Shown one piece after another: positions 1 to 6,391 of a stretch of 10,520 bases of DNA. The stretch's first letter is position 1; each line of letters opens with the position of its first letter. Source of the DNA: an uncultured Anaerosporobacter sp. (GTDB lineage: Bacteria; Bacillota; Clostridia; Lachnospirales; Lachnospiraceae). The notes beneath the pieces were generated by a model. The model was not told the origin of the DNA, made no database searches, and worked only from the letters and a program-made list of their open reading frames with translations. Location: the NCBI GenBank assembly GCA_945787925.1, contig CALZJY010000038.1, positions 1-10,520 of the forward strand, written 5' to 3'. Position numbers and translations under genes: made by a program.

Positions 1-16
1 TTTCTTCCTTTCCCCC
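1..16 (-). promoter_or_regulatory. Probable ribosome binding site of a minus-strand gene starting beyond the left edge
   Basis: On the minus strand the last bases before the edge read GGGGGAAAGGAAGAAA, a purine-rich Shine-Dalgarno-like stretch at the right distance for a start codon just outside the window. Together with the methyltransferase terminator at 93-125 it suggests that another minus-strand gene begins immediately to the left. The start codon itself cannot be seen, so this is an inference. Confidence 0.35.
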
Positions 17-29
17 GAGTGTGCATCCT

Positions 30-56
30 ACGCCCTTCTTTTTAGGGCGTTTTTTT
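30..56 (+). terminator. Rho-independent terminator-like hairpin, plus orientation
   Basis: ACGCCCT (30-36) pairs with AGGGCGT (44-50) around a 7-base T-rich loop, and T50-T56 follows on the plus strand. Only the plus strand has the downstream T-run, so it would stop a plus-strand transcript entering from the left. No plus-strand coding end is recognisable in bases 1-29. On the minus strand the same hairpin would sit in the 5' leader of the gene inferred to the left. Confidence 0.5.
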
Positions 57-57
57 A

Positions 58-91
58 TTGCATAGGAGATTCTTCGCAATTTCCTATGCAA
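58..91. repeat. 34-bp palindromic repeat element, copy 1
   Basis: Arms TTGCATAGG and CCTATGCAA enclose an interior reading AGATTCTTCGCAATTT. With one G-T wobble the stem runs 14 bp around a CTTCGC loop. Flanking T50-T56 and A93-A99 extend the pairing outward to about 50-99. A second copy with two base differences lies at 6241-6274. The element starts directly after the T-run of the methyltransferase terminator. Its A-tract/stem/T-tract form could also let it act as a bidirectional terminator. Confidence 0.75.
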
Positions 92-92
92 T

Positions 93-125
93 AAAAAAAG
101 GACCCGGACAATTCTGTCCGAGTCC
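93..125 (-). terminator. Rho-independent terminator of the methyltransferase gene
   Basis: On the minus strand GGACTCGGACA (125-115) pairs over 11 bp, with one wobble, with TGTCCGGGTCC (110-100) around a 4-base loop, followed by seven T (99-93). It starts nine bases after the methyltransferase stop codon. This is a textbook intrinsic terminator. Confidence 0.92.
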
Positions 126-133
126 CTTACTTA

Positions 134-727
134 TTAATCAATACGGCTTAGGAATACATTCATCCATTGTTGCTTCTGGCAATTCGGTCTTTCGTCCGAA
201 GTAATGAACATCTCTTTGATTTCGAATCCTTCAATCTTTGCCAATAGCTTTCCAAACTTGGTTTCATCCATATCGAGCACATGGCGTCCATTACGTACCC
301 CTTCGAAATATCCATACTTAAAGGATAGGTACAGTACTCCATCCTTCTTTAATGCCTTATGTATTCTCCTTAATACGTCAACTAGTTGTTCATATGGAAA
401 ATGTAGGACGGAAGATCCTGCCCAAACACCATAATATTCATCCACATCCGTTAATTCTTGAAACATCATTCTTCTAACTTTGATTCCAGTGTTCCTCGTG
501 GCAATATCACTTAAGATTCTAGAACCCTCTACTGGTGTTACACGTAGTCCTCTTTTAGAAAAATAAATCGTATTTCTGCCTGAACCACATCCTAGGTCCA
601 TCATCGTTCCGTTCTCTGGCAGTAATTGTACAAATCGTTCTTGTATTTCTTCCAATCCTGATGCATAAGTGGCTTCGTTCCTAGTGTATTGTTGATTTTC
701 AAAATATGATGTTAGTCTCTCGTTCAT
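134..727 (-). CDS. Class I SAM-dependent methyltransferase, TehB-like fold
   Basis: A 197-residue cytoplasmic protein predicted to transfer a methyl group from S-adenosylmethionine; the substrate is unknown. The SAM-binding motif I is MDLGCGSGRNT at residues 43-53. An acidic residue of motif II follows in VTPVEGS (63-69). The post-motif strand VWAGSSVLHF (101-110) resembles small TehB-type methyltransferases, and the C-terminal part (SFKYG at 135-139, then DERPNCQKQQWMNVFL) is typical of the same small family. No signal peptide or membrane segment is seen. The start is set by GGGAGG seven bases before ATG 727. A 10-bp inverted repeat abuts this site and a 19-codon frame lies upstream. A strong terminator follows the stop. 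TehB-like is a resemblance only, since no tellurite context is present. Confidence 0.85.
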   Translation of the reverse strand: MNERLTSYFENQQYTRNEATYASGLEEIQERFVQLLPENGTMMDLGCGSGRNTIYFSKRGLRVTPVEGSRILSDIATRNTGIKVRRMMFQELTDVDEYYGVWAGSSVLHFPYEQLVDVLRRIHKALKKDGVLYLSFKYGYFEGVRNGRHVLDMDETKFGKLLAKIEGFEIKEMFITSDERPNCQKQQWMNVFLSRID

Positions 728-740
728 CTGAAAGCCTCCC

Positions 741-785
741 TTATACTATTTCTTTCATAGCCTCTAACTTATATCAATAGTATAA
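741..785 (-). promoter_or_regulatory. Inverted repeat abutting the methyltransferase ribosome binding site
   Basis: TTATACTATT and AATAGTATAA form perfect 10-bp arms (776-785 and 741-750) separated by 25 bases. The arm nearer the gene runs into the AAGGGAGG Shine-Dalgarno sequence at 735-742. In mRNA the hairpin would hinder ribosome access; as DNA it could be an operator, since one arm contains TATACT, a possible -10 box. Neither role is proven. Confidence 0.45.
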
Positions 786-796
786 TACGTACAGGT

Positions 797-856
797 CTAA
801 ACTTCTATACAATCACTATAACTTTCGGCTTGTAAATCGCACTTTTTTAGATACAT
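797..856 (-). CDS. Possible 19-residue leader peptide upstream of the methyltransferase
   Basis: The frame encodes MYLKKCDLQAESYSDCIEV and stops at 797-799, 69 bases before the methyltransferase start. It is preceded by AAAGGAGG (865-872) with an ideal 8-base spacer to ATG 856, a better ribosome binding site than most genes here. The peptide has no recognisable function. Its size, position and the hairpin between it and the next gene resemble translational-attenuation leaders. A longer in-frame extension to 997 overlaps the 3' end of the lipoprotein gene and lacks a comparable site, so it was not used. A -35/-10 pair (TTGTAA, 17 bases, GAAAAT) at 896-924 is a weak promoter candidate. A four-codon micro-frame (MDTS) at 880-894 with AGGAG upstream may be chance. 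Confidence 0.45.
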   Translation of the reverse strand: MYLKKCDLQAESYSDCIEV

Positions 857-922
857 AGCATACTCCTCCTTTTTCTTTCCTATGATGTGTCCATTATTTT
901 CTCCTATTTTTATTTCTTTTAC

Positions 923-961
923 AAAAGAAATAGGGGCAATCTGTCTTATACAGACTGCTCC
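923..961 (-). terminator. Probable rho-independent terminator of the lipoprotein gene
   Basis: On the minus strand GGAGCAGTCTGT (961-950) pairs with ACAGATTGCCCC (944-933), with one mismatch and one G-U wobble, around a 5-base loop. It is followed by the T-rich TATTTCTTTT (932-923) and starts 14 bases after the lipoprotein stop. The T-rich stretch is itself one arm of a 10-bp palindrome (911-932, TATTTCTTTT/AAAAGAAATA). Confidence 0.7.
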
Positions 962-975
962 TACCCTTTTTCTAC

Positions 976-2025
976 CTATTGAATTGTGCCTCCCCATTCC
1001 ACGACGGTGAATCCTTTTCGTGTAAATGGTTTCAGCTTCTGCTCCTTGATTTCAATCGGCTCTTTCAGTGGTTTGAATACCATATAGACTCTGAGTACCG
1101 CATCGGGTTTCGGTGATACGGAAAGCTTTGCATAATCCGTATACGCACTGCCTTGGAAGGAAATCAAGTTATAGGCGTTTCCCTTCATATAAGGAAGCCA
1201 AAACTTGATAAAGTCATGGATTTCATTTTCACTAAGTCCCATATAGGCTAGCTTCTCTTGTAGAAATTCCTTCGTATCCTTTCCACTTACACAGAATCCT
1301 TCATTGATGTCATAAGACATCTCGCGAATTCCTTCCCAGAAGATATAGGGATATTCATTGCCATCCTCTCCAATCAAGGTTCCTCCTGGCTTTGCCGTCA
1401 CGACCCAGCCTCCCTTATACTCAGGAGACGAGACCGTGATTGCACCACTGTACTCTAGTTTCACCTTTACCTTCATTTCCTTTTGAGGATAGAGATAGAT
1501 GACTGGCTTATAATCCACATCCCGATCGATCGCATACGTACTCTCGGTTACCTCAAGGGCATCCAGCTCATACTGGTTTTCTTCTAACTCGTAAATATCC
1601 TTATACACGACTTCCACATAATCGCCTGGAGAATACGTATCTCCTAGCTTTGCATGGATGATATACTTTATGGAGTCTTGCCAAGGCGCTTCTGCCATAA
1701 AATATTCATAATTGATCGATGTGATCTTTACGATGATATAATCTTCCTCTTTGCTGTATGTTCCCGTCTGGCTGCTTTCTTTCTTGCAGTCTTTCTTTTT
1801 TGATGTAACATCGTCTCTTGTCATCGCCTCTTCATCCGGTACCTCGGTTGCCTGTATGGCCCTTGGCTTCTTCCCTACATCGGGAAGGTCTGTTGGAACT
1901 CCTGTAAATGGAGTCGAATAGCTGTCTGTCCGATTCTGATTCGTGTCATTTGTCTGTTTCCCACATCCAGATACGAGCAGTGCCAATGCAAGCAGCACTC
2001 CAACCTGCCTGATCCTTACGTTCAT
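976..2025 (-). CDS. Lipoprotein with a conserved KPVIYLYP domain, function unknown
   Basis: A 349-residue predicted lipoprotein. The N-terminus MNVRIRQ is followed by a hydrophobic stretch (about residues 8-18) and the lipobox VSGC with the lipidated cysteine at 21. A low-complexity polar linker follows (about 22-90). Next is a small region rich in beta strands (about 93-160, DYIIVKI to ALEVTES), and then a domain opening with KPVIYLYP (173-180) that runs to the end, including FWEG and the closing FTVVEWGG. I recognise this last domain as recurring in Firmicutes proteins but know no function. GGAGG six bases before ATG 2025 sets the start; an upstream in-frame ATG at 2067 would hide the signal peptide. 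It follows the glucosidase after 89 bases with no visible terminator, so co-transcription is plausible. Confidence 0.85.
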   Translation of the reverse strand: MNVRIRQVGVLLALALLVSGCGKQTNDTNQNRTDSYSTPFTGVPTDLPDVGKKPRAIQATEVPDEEAMTRDDVTSKKKDCKKESSQTGTYSKEEDYIIVKITSINYEYFMAEAPWQDSIKYIIHAKLGDTYSPGDYVEVVYKDIYELEENQYELDALEVTESTYAIDRDVDYKPVIYLYPQKEMKVKVKLEYSGAITVSSPEYKGGWVVTAKPGGTLIGEDGNEYPYIFWEGIREMSYDINEGFCVSGKDTKEFLQEKLAYMGLSENEIHDFIKFWLPYMKGNAYNLISFQGSAYTDYAKLSVSPKPDAVLRVYMVFKPLKEPIEIKEQKLKPFTRKGFTVVEWGGTIQ

Positions 2026-2114
2026 AAAATTCCTCCATTCCACTTGCGCTATTTGCAAGCGAAGCAATCCTACTTCCTAGTATTGCCTTAAATGGAGCAA
2101 CTCATGCGGTGGGC

Positions 2115-4361
2115 CTAATATATTTTTTTTAATTCGATACGGCCGTATCTAGTATAGCCTTCATGAAGCATGGATGTCTTTAACTGGCCATCTTCTACTT
2201 GGAACTCATACTCATTATATTCTCCGGCTTCAAAACCAAAGTCTTCTCCATTGTCTTGGTAATGGACATAACGGGTATTTGCTCCATACGCCTCTAAGAA
2301 TAGTACCTCGTCCTTCTTCTCACTGACATAATCCATTTCCTGATACATTGGAAGAATCACACCTTGTTTCACATAAAGTGGACATCCGTCAAGAGGCGCA
2401 TCTGCAATATGGTAGCCTCCTCCCATGATTTGTTCCTTTGTCCAGTAATCGTACCAAACGCCCTCTGGAAGATATACTAATTTCTTTCTCTGGCCTTGCT
2501 CTAATACAGGCGCTACAAGAAGGTGATCCCCTACCATAAATTCATCATTTAGGTTTCTTACGTTTTCATCCTTTTCATACTCTAATACCAATGGACGGAT
2601 CATTGGAATCCCTGTCAACGCTGTTTCCCTGCAAACATCGTAAAAATATGGGAGTAGTCGATAACGAAGCTTTACGAATTTGCGATAAATTCTAAGTGTC
2701 TCTTCATCAAATACCCATGGCTCTTGGCTTGCACGTCCTTTGGCACAATGGTTTCTGAATAATGGGGAGAAACATCCTACTTGTACCCATCTTGTCAGCA
2801 ATTCTTTTGTCGTATCGCTACCGAATCCACCGATATCCGTACCGATGAATGGGAATCCGCTCATACCACAGTTACAAAGCTGTACGACTGCTAGGCGAAG
2901 ATGCGTCCATAGGCTTTGATTGTCTCCCGTCCAGCCTACCGCATACTTCTGGGAACCACTATAGCAGGCTCTGGTAATGACGAATGGACGGCGTTTGTCT
3001 AATTCCTTTAATCCTTCATACGTTGCTTTCGCCATATTGTGTCCATACACATTATGCATTTCCGCATGGTCCGCACGTCTATCTTCATCGTAAAATACCA
3101 CATCGTCTGGAAGTGGACCGTTGAAACTTGCTGGCTCGTTCATATCATTCCATACGCCGCGAACACCTTGGTCTAATAGGAACTGATGCTTCTTGCCCCA
3201 CCAGTCTCTTACTTCTTTTCGTCCGAAGTCTGGAAATACCGACTCTCCTGGCCAAACCGTATTTACATACTCATTGCCTTCGGCATCCGTTGCAAAGTAG
3301 CCGTTTTCCCTTCCTTCATCATATACATAATATCCGTCTTCCTTCTTTACCCCTGGATCAATAATGGCAACTGGCTTGAATCCCATGGCAGTAAGATCCG
3401 CAAGTGCCTGTTTCGAATCCTTGTAGGTTTCCTTATTCCACGTAAATACACGGTATCCATCCATATAATCAATATCGAAATGAATACTGTCGCACGGAAT
3501 GTCATGGCTTCTTAAGTTTTCCGCAATATAGCGAATCTCTTCTTCTGTCTCATATCCCCATCTAGATTGGTGGTATCCTAACGTCCAAAGCTGTGGAAGT
3601 GGCATCCTTCCTGTAAGAGACGTATACTCTGCAATGATTTCCTTCATGTTGTCACCAGCAAAGAAATAGAACTCTAGGTTTCCGCCTTCGCTTCCGAATA
3701 CATAGTAATCTTCCGACTCTTTTCCCATATCAAAATACGTCTTATTATGGTTGTCAAAGAAGATTCCGTAACAAGCATTTTTCTTTAACGTAATGAAAAA
3801 TGGAATGCTCTTATACAGTGCCTTAAAATGGTCTTCATGTGGATCTGGATTATCCGTATTCCACATCTCGTATTCGTAATATCGTTTGTTTAACACCCCA
3901 GTTTTATCACCAAGTCCATAAATACAGTCCCCGTCTTCTAGTTCGCGTACCTGTTGGATCTTATAATCTCTTCCATCTCCAATATCGAAGGTATGTCCTT
4001 CTTGTTCCATAAACGCACGAAGGGAATCTGGAATCACGCATAATGGCGTACGTTCCCCTCGGTATTGTTTGCTTAATAGACGGCCCCTTGCATCATAAAA
4101 GTCTACAAAGAATCCATCCCAAACTTGTATCATTACGGCATCTGTGCGGATAACAAGGGCCTCTCCCTCTCTTGCCACCTCCACATGGCATGCCTCTTTT
4201 TTCTCTTCTTCAATCGCGCAGGAGTTTACCCCTTCGCCTTGATATGCTGCAAATACTCGAATTATCTTATTGGAAAGTACCTCGATTTTTGCCTCTTTGT
4301 GTTCAAAGTAAAGTTGTACTTCCTGTCCCTTTACTTTATAGTCTAGTAATTTCCCAAACAT
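2115..4361 (-). CDS. Glycoside hydrolase family 31 alpha-glucosidase
   Basis: A 748-residue enzyme predicted to release glucose from the non-reducing end of alpha-glucosides such as maltose or isomaltose oligosaccharides, in the cytoplasm because no signal peptide is present. The N-terminal beta-sandwich domain (about 1-250) includes the substrate-side GLGDKTG motif. The (beta/alpha)8 barrel begins with YHQSRWGY (263-270) and IDYMDGYRVFTW (297-308). It carries the catalytic nucleophile in GVWNDMNEP (Asp406) and the acid/base in GWTGDNQ (Asp480), then FIGTDIGGF (505-513). C-terminal beta domains follow. Length and motif order are normal for the family, with no lesion. AAGGAG eight bases before ATG 4361 supports the start. 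Substrate preference cannot be read from the sequence, and no sugar transporter or regulator is adjacent. Confidence 0.95.
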   Translation of the reverse strand: MFGKLLDYKVKGQEVQLYFEHKEAKIEVLSNKIIRVFAAYQGEGVNSCAIEEEKKEACHVEVAREGEALVIRTDAVMIQVWDGFFVDFYDARGRLLSKQYRGERTPLCVIPDSLRAFMEQEGHTFDIGDGRDYKIQQVRELEDGDCIYGLGDKTGVLNKRYYEYEMWNTDNPDPHEDHFKALYKSIPFFITLKKNACYGIFFDNHNKTYFDMGKESEDYYVFGSEGGNLEFYFFAGDNMKEIIAEYTSLTGRMPLPQLWTLGYHQSRWGYETEEEIRYIAENLRSHDIPCDSIHFDIDYMDGYRVFTWNKETYKDSKQALADLTAMGFKPVAIIDPGVKKEDGYYVYDEGRENGYFATDAEGNEYVNTVWPGESVFPDFGRKEVRDWWGKKHQFLLDQGVRGVWNDMNEPASFNGPLPDDVVFYDEDRRADHAEMHNVYGHNMAKATYEGLKELDKRRPFVITRACYSGSQKYAVGWTGDNQSLWTHLRLAVVQLCNCGMSGFPFIGTDIGGFGSDTTKELLTRWVQVGCFSPLFRNHCAKGRASQEPWVFDEETLRIYRKFVKLRYRLLPYFYDVCRETALTGIPMIRPLVLEYEKDENVRNLNDEFMVGDHLLVAPVLEQGQRKKLVYLPEGVWYDYWTKEQIMGGGYHIADAPLDGCPLYVKQGVILPMYQEMDYVSEKKDEVLFLEAYGANTRYVHYQDNGEDFGFEAGEYNEYEFQVEDGQLKTSMLHEGYTRYGRIELKKIY

Positions 4362-4393
4362 GTATTAATCTCCTTCCCTTACTGCATAGCCTA

Positions 4394-4402
4394 ATTATAG
4401 CA
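4394..4402 (-). promoter_or_regulatory. Extended -10 promoter of the alpha-glucosidase gene
   Basis: The minus strand reads TGCTATAAT, a perfect -10 hexamer with the extended TG motif, 32 bases upstream of the start codon. No good -35 hexamer is present at 16-17 bases (TGGGAA or ATGGGA), which is usual for extended -10 promoters. No catabolite-response element is obvious. Confidence 0.65.
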
Positions 4403-4461
4403 TGAGAAGGGGCATTTCCCATCTATCACATTACTTATAAACATGTTAGATTTTTATGAAA

Positions 4462-4941
4462 TTACCAAAGTGTCACTATGATCGCCTTGTCATTGTTTCC
4501 ACTGATCTGACACCGTACATCGCTTGGCAGTTGTAATTTGATTGGTTCGTCTCCGTTTCCTTGGACACAGTAGATTTCGTATACCTCCTTTCCTACCGTA
4601 TAGATATAATGCTTTCCATCTTGGGTAAACTGTTTTAAAAATTCGATATACTCTTCTACCGTAACACGCATCTCCTCGATGATCCTTGCATGAGGATATC
4701 CTACGCAGCATACATGCTGTGGTTCTTCCGCCACATTGGTGATACGCTCCTTTCCATTCCATGCTTCGAGTAACTCTAACAGTTTCTTTCCTGCCCTCTT
4801 ATACCACTTGATGAAAGGAAATTCCCTTCTTACCTTGGTCTGTGTGCTCGTCTCCTTCTTCTTTTGAAATGGATGGGTGGAGTTTACTAAGATTAAGTCT
4901 CCATAATACATCTGGCTTGGTTCTATCATAATGGTTCTCAT
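4462..4941 (-). pseudogene. VanY-like M15 D,D-carboxypeptidase lacking its catalytic core
   Basis: A 159-codon open frame with AAAGGAG seven bases before ATG 4941. The N-terminus (MIEPSQMYYGDLILVNSTHPF, residues 5-25) matches the opening of M15 D-Ala-D-Ala carboxypeptidases of the VanY type. The C-terminal half matches their end: KERITNVAEEPQHVCCVGYPH (64-84) corresponds to the family's ITGIA-EPWHFRYVG-PH segment, and EEYIEFLKQF (96-105) and ISGNN (146-150) are family-typical. The central segment, about 100 residues with the VSGYRS and SxHxxGxAxD zinc motifs, is absent. The join falls near residues 60-64. EPWH is altered to EPQH. Catalysis should therefore be lost although the frame stays open. 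Motif comparison is from memory, so the size of the deletion is approximate. Confidence 0.65.
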
Positions 4942-5042
4942 ACAACTTCTCCTTTCTATTTTGTATGTACATTGCCAGACGCCACCCCATCGATCCCGGA
5001 TAAGTGATTCTGCATGGATTGTAAGGAAACCAGATGTCCCGA

Positions 5043-5205
5043 TCAACATCCATGGTCGATATGTGTCCAGTTTCCTTCCTTGTTTCTCCCAACAATCCAG
5101 TTCCAATCTTCATATGTCTGATTCTCATTTAAGGAGCCATCTCCACCTGAAACTCCTACTTGGAACGGTTCCCGGATTATACGATTTTTCTTTGTGCCAC
5201 TTCAT
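5043..5205 (-). pseudogene. Short frame-shifted gene remnant between the dehydrogenase and the M15 gene
   Basis: A start ATG (5203-5205) lies inside the 3' end of the dehydrogenase gene with AAGGAGGAGG nine bases upstream. It opens a 26-codon frame (MKWHKEKSYNPGTVPSRS...) that stops at 5125. In a neighbouring frame (stop TGA 5043-5045) the sequence reads REPFQVGVSGGDG, then after a gap NWIVGRNKEGNWTHIDHGC, which looks like genuine protein, resembling the C-terminal strand of a small extracytoplasmic domain. Removing a single base near 5170-5175 would join the two into one reading frame of about 53 codons. I do not recognise the family. It may be a small frame-shifted gene or the 3' scar of a larger deleted one. 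Confidence 0.35.
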
Positions 5206-6202
5206 TGACTACTACCTCCTCCTTACCATTTAAAAATCCAATACAGCCCTCTACGGAGTTTACTACCATGTCCCTTACTGCCTTTTCCGTATAGAATGCC
5301 ATATGTGGCGTGATCACTACGTTCGGGAAGGAGTTTAGTAACGCAAAATCAAAGTTTGCAAGAGGCATGTCCTGACAATCCTGATATAAGTACTGCATCT
5401 CATTTTCTAGTACGTCTAATGCCGCTCCTGCTAGCTTTCCACTTTCAATGCCATCGATCAATGCCTCCGTATCGATTAAGGAACCTCGTCCCGTATTGAT
5501 GATATAGGCATCCTGCTTCATCCTTGCAATGGTACTGCGGTTGATCATATGTCTCGTTTCCTTCATGGCCGGCATATGGAGCGTGATCACATCGCTCTTC
5601 TCTAGCAATTCATCAAACGAAACATAGGTCGCATATTGCTTTACCTCGTTTCGTTCATATCTGTCATAGGCAAGGATTTTCGTTCCAAATCCGGATAAAT
5701 GAGAAATCACGGTACTTCCAATACATCCCGTTCCTACGACTCCTACCGTAAGGTCTTGAATTTCCCTTCCTGCCCTTCTTGGCAGACTGTAGTTTTGCAC
5801 TTCGGTACGCTTTAGCAGGCTCTTTGCCTGACGGGTTGCCATAAGCATCAACATAATCGCATAATCTGCCACACTGTTTGGGGAATAGCGTATGTTTCCA
5901 ATGTAGATTCCGATGGAGGAAGCATACGCCACATCGATATGGTCATAGCCCATCGTCCTTGTAGAGATATAACGGACTCCTAGCTGATATAGACGGTCTA
6001 GCAACATCGGAGTCACGCGAACGGAATGGTTGATGCTGATACATTCACACCCCTTCGCATAAGAAACCGTATCCTCTGCTAACTCTTCCTCAAATAAACG
6101 GAAAGATACATCGTACCCTCCTTGTATCGATTCAAACACCTGTCGCTCTTCTTCCGAACAACCATATATCGTAATTGCCTGTCTTTTTCTTTGTGACTTC
6201 AT
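5177..6202 (-). CDS. VanH-like D-2-hydroxyacid (D-lactate) dehydrogenase
   Basis: A 341-residue NAD-dependent enzyme expected to reduce pyruvate (or another 2-keto acid) to the D-hydroxyacid. Visible elements are the NAD fold GTGCIG (157-162) with Asp180 closing the strand for ribose binding. The catalytic trio is Arg239 (NTGRGSLID), Glu268 (DVLENE) and His300 (ITPHMAFYTE). The stretches YISTRTMGYDHID, YSPNSVADYA and TGRGSLIDTEALID with AGAALDVLE closely follow VanH of glycopeptide-resistance clusters, more than generic fermentative enzymes. AGAAGGG with a 9-base spacer favours ATG 6202. ATG 6211 abuts the site, and a further in-frame start at 6274 would translate the palindromic repeat. Its neighbours are VanRS-like regulators and an M15 remnant, but no ligase. 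A plain fermentative D-lactate dehydrogenase remains possible. Confidence 0.85.
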   Translation of the reverse strand: MKSQRKRQAITIYGCSEEERQVFESIQGGYDVSFRLFEEELAEDTVSYAKGCECISINHSVRVTPMLLDRLYQLGVRYISTRTMGYDHIDVAYASSIGIYIGNIRYSPNSVADYAIMLMLMATRQAKSLLKRTEVQNYSLPRRAGREIQDLTVGVVGTGCIGSTVISHLSGFGTKILAYDRYERNEVKQYATYVSFDELLEKSDVITLHMPAMKETRHMINRSTIARMKQDAYIINTGRGSLIDTEALIDGIESGKLAGAALDVLENEMQYLYQDCQDMPLANFDFALLNSFPNVVITPHMAFYTEKAVRDMVVNSVEGCIGFLNGKEEVVVNEVAQRKIV

Positions 6203-6240
6203 AACATTCATCCCTTCTCTCGTTCCTTTGTTTTCTTTTA

Positions 6241-6274
6241 TTGCATAGGGGATTCTTCGTAATTTCCTATGCAA
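6241..6274. repeat. 34-bp palindromic repeat element, copy 2
   Basis: The same arms TTGCATAGG and CCTATGCAA as copy 1 enclose GGATTCTTCGTAATTT. Copies 1 and 2 differ at two positions (A/G at base 10, C/T at base 20 of the element). In copy 2 the stem holds two G-T wobbles, which pair in a plus-strand RNA but become A-C mismatches in a minus-strand RNA. It lies between the histidine kinase terminator and the dehydrogenase ribosome binding site, where a dehydrogenase promoter would be expected. Confidence 0.75.
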
Positions 6275-6280
6275 CGAGAA

Positions 6281-6336
6281 TAAAAAGGCATTCCGCGTTG
6301 ATACTGTTATCGTACCAAAACACGAAATGCCTTTTT
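6281..6336 (-). terminator. Rho-independent terminator after the vanRS-like pair
   Basis: An 18-bp stem (6282-6299 with 6319-6336) has two G-U wobbles in the minus-strand RNA, where plus-strand RNA would have C-A mismatches. An inner stem (6300-6304 with 6312-6316) is nested in the loop. The T-run TTTTTA ends the minus-strand hairpin. It separates the kinase gene from the dehydrogenase gene, so the latter needs its own promoter or read-through. Confidence 0.88.
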
Positions 6337-6391
6337 TCCGTTTTCTTATATTAAATTCTTCTCATTTTCTATCCCATTTCATACGAAATTC

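Noticed and set aside
134..727. Erm-type rRNA methyltransferase
   Set aside because: The motifs and 197-residue length fit a small TehB-like enzyme; Erm's characteristic N-terminal and NIPY motifs are absent.
857..997. 66-residue frame ending at 797 and starting at 997
   Set aside because: It runs through the lipoprotein terminator and overlaps that gene's end; only its last 19 codons have a ribosome binding site.
3128..4405. Several plus-strand open frames opposite the alpha-glucosidase
   Set aside because: They are antisense shadows of a well-supported GH31 gene, with no ribosome binding sites or recognisable domains.
4942..5128. Longer minus-strand frames extending the M15 gene upstream to 5106, or an overlapping frame to 5128
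   Set aside because: The strong ribosome binding site before ATG 4941 and M15 homology starting at residue 1 of that frame mark the real start; the upstream residues look like no protein I know.
5177..6274. Dehydrogenase start at 6274 or 6211
   Set aside because: The 6274 start would translate the palindromic repeat into a non-conserved leader, and 6211 sits directly on the ribosome binding site. AGAAGGG is correctly spaced only for ATG 6202.
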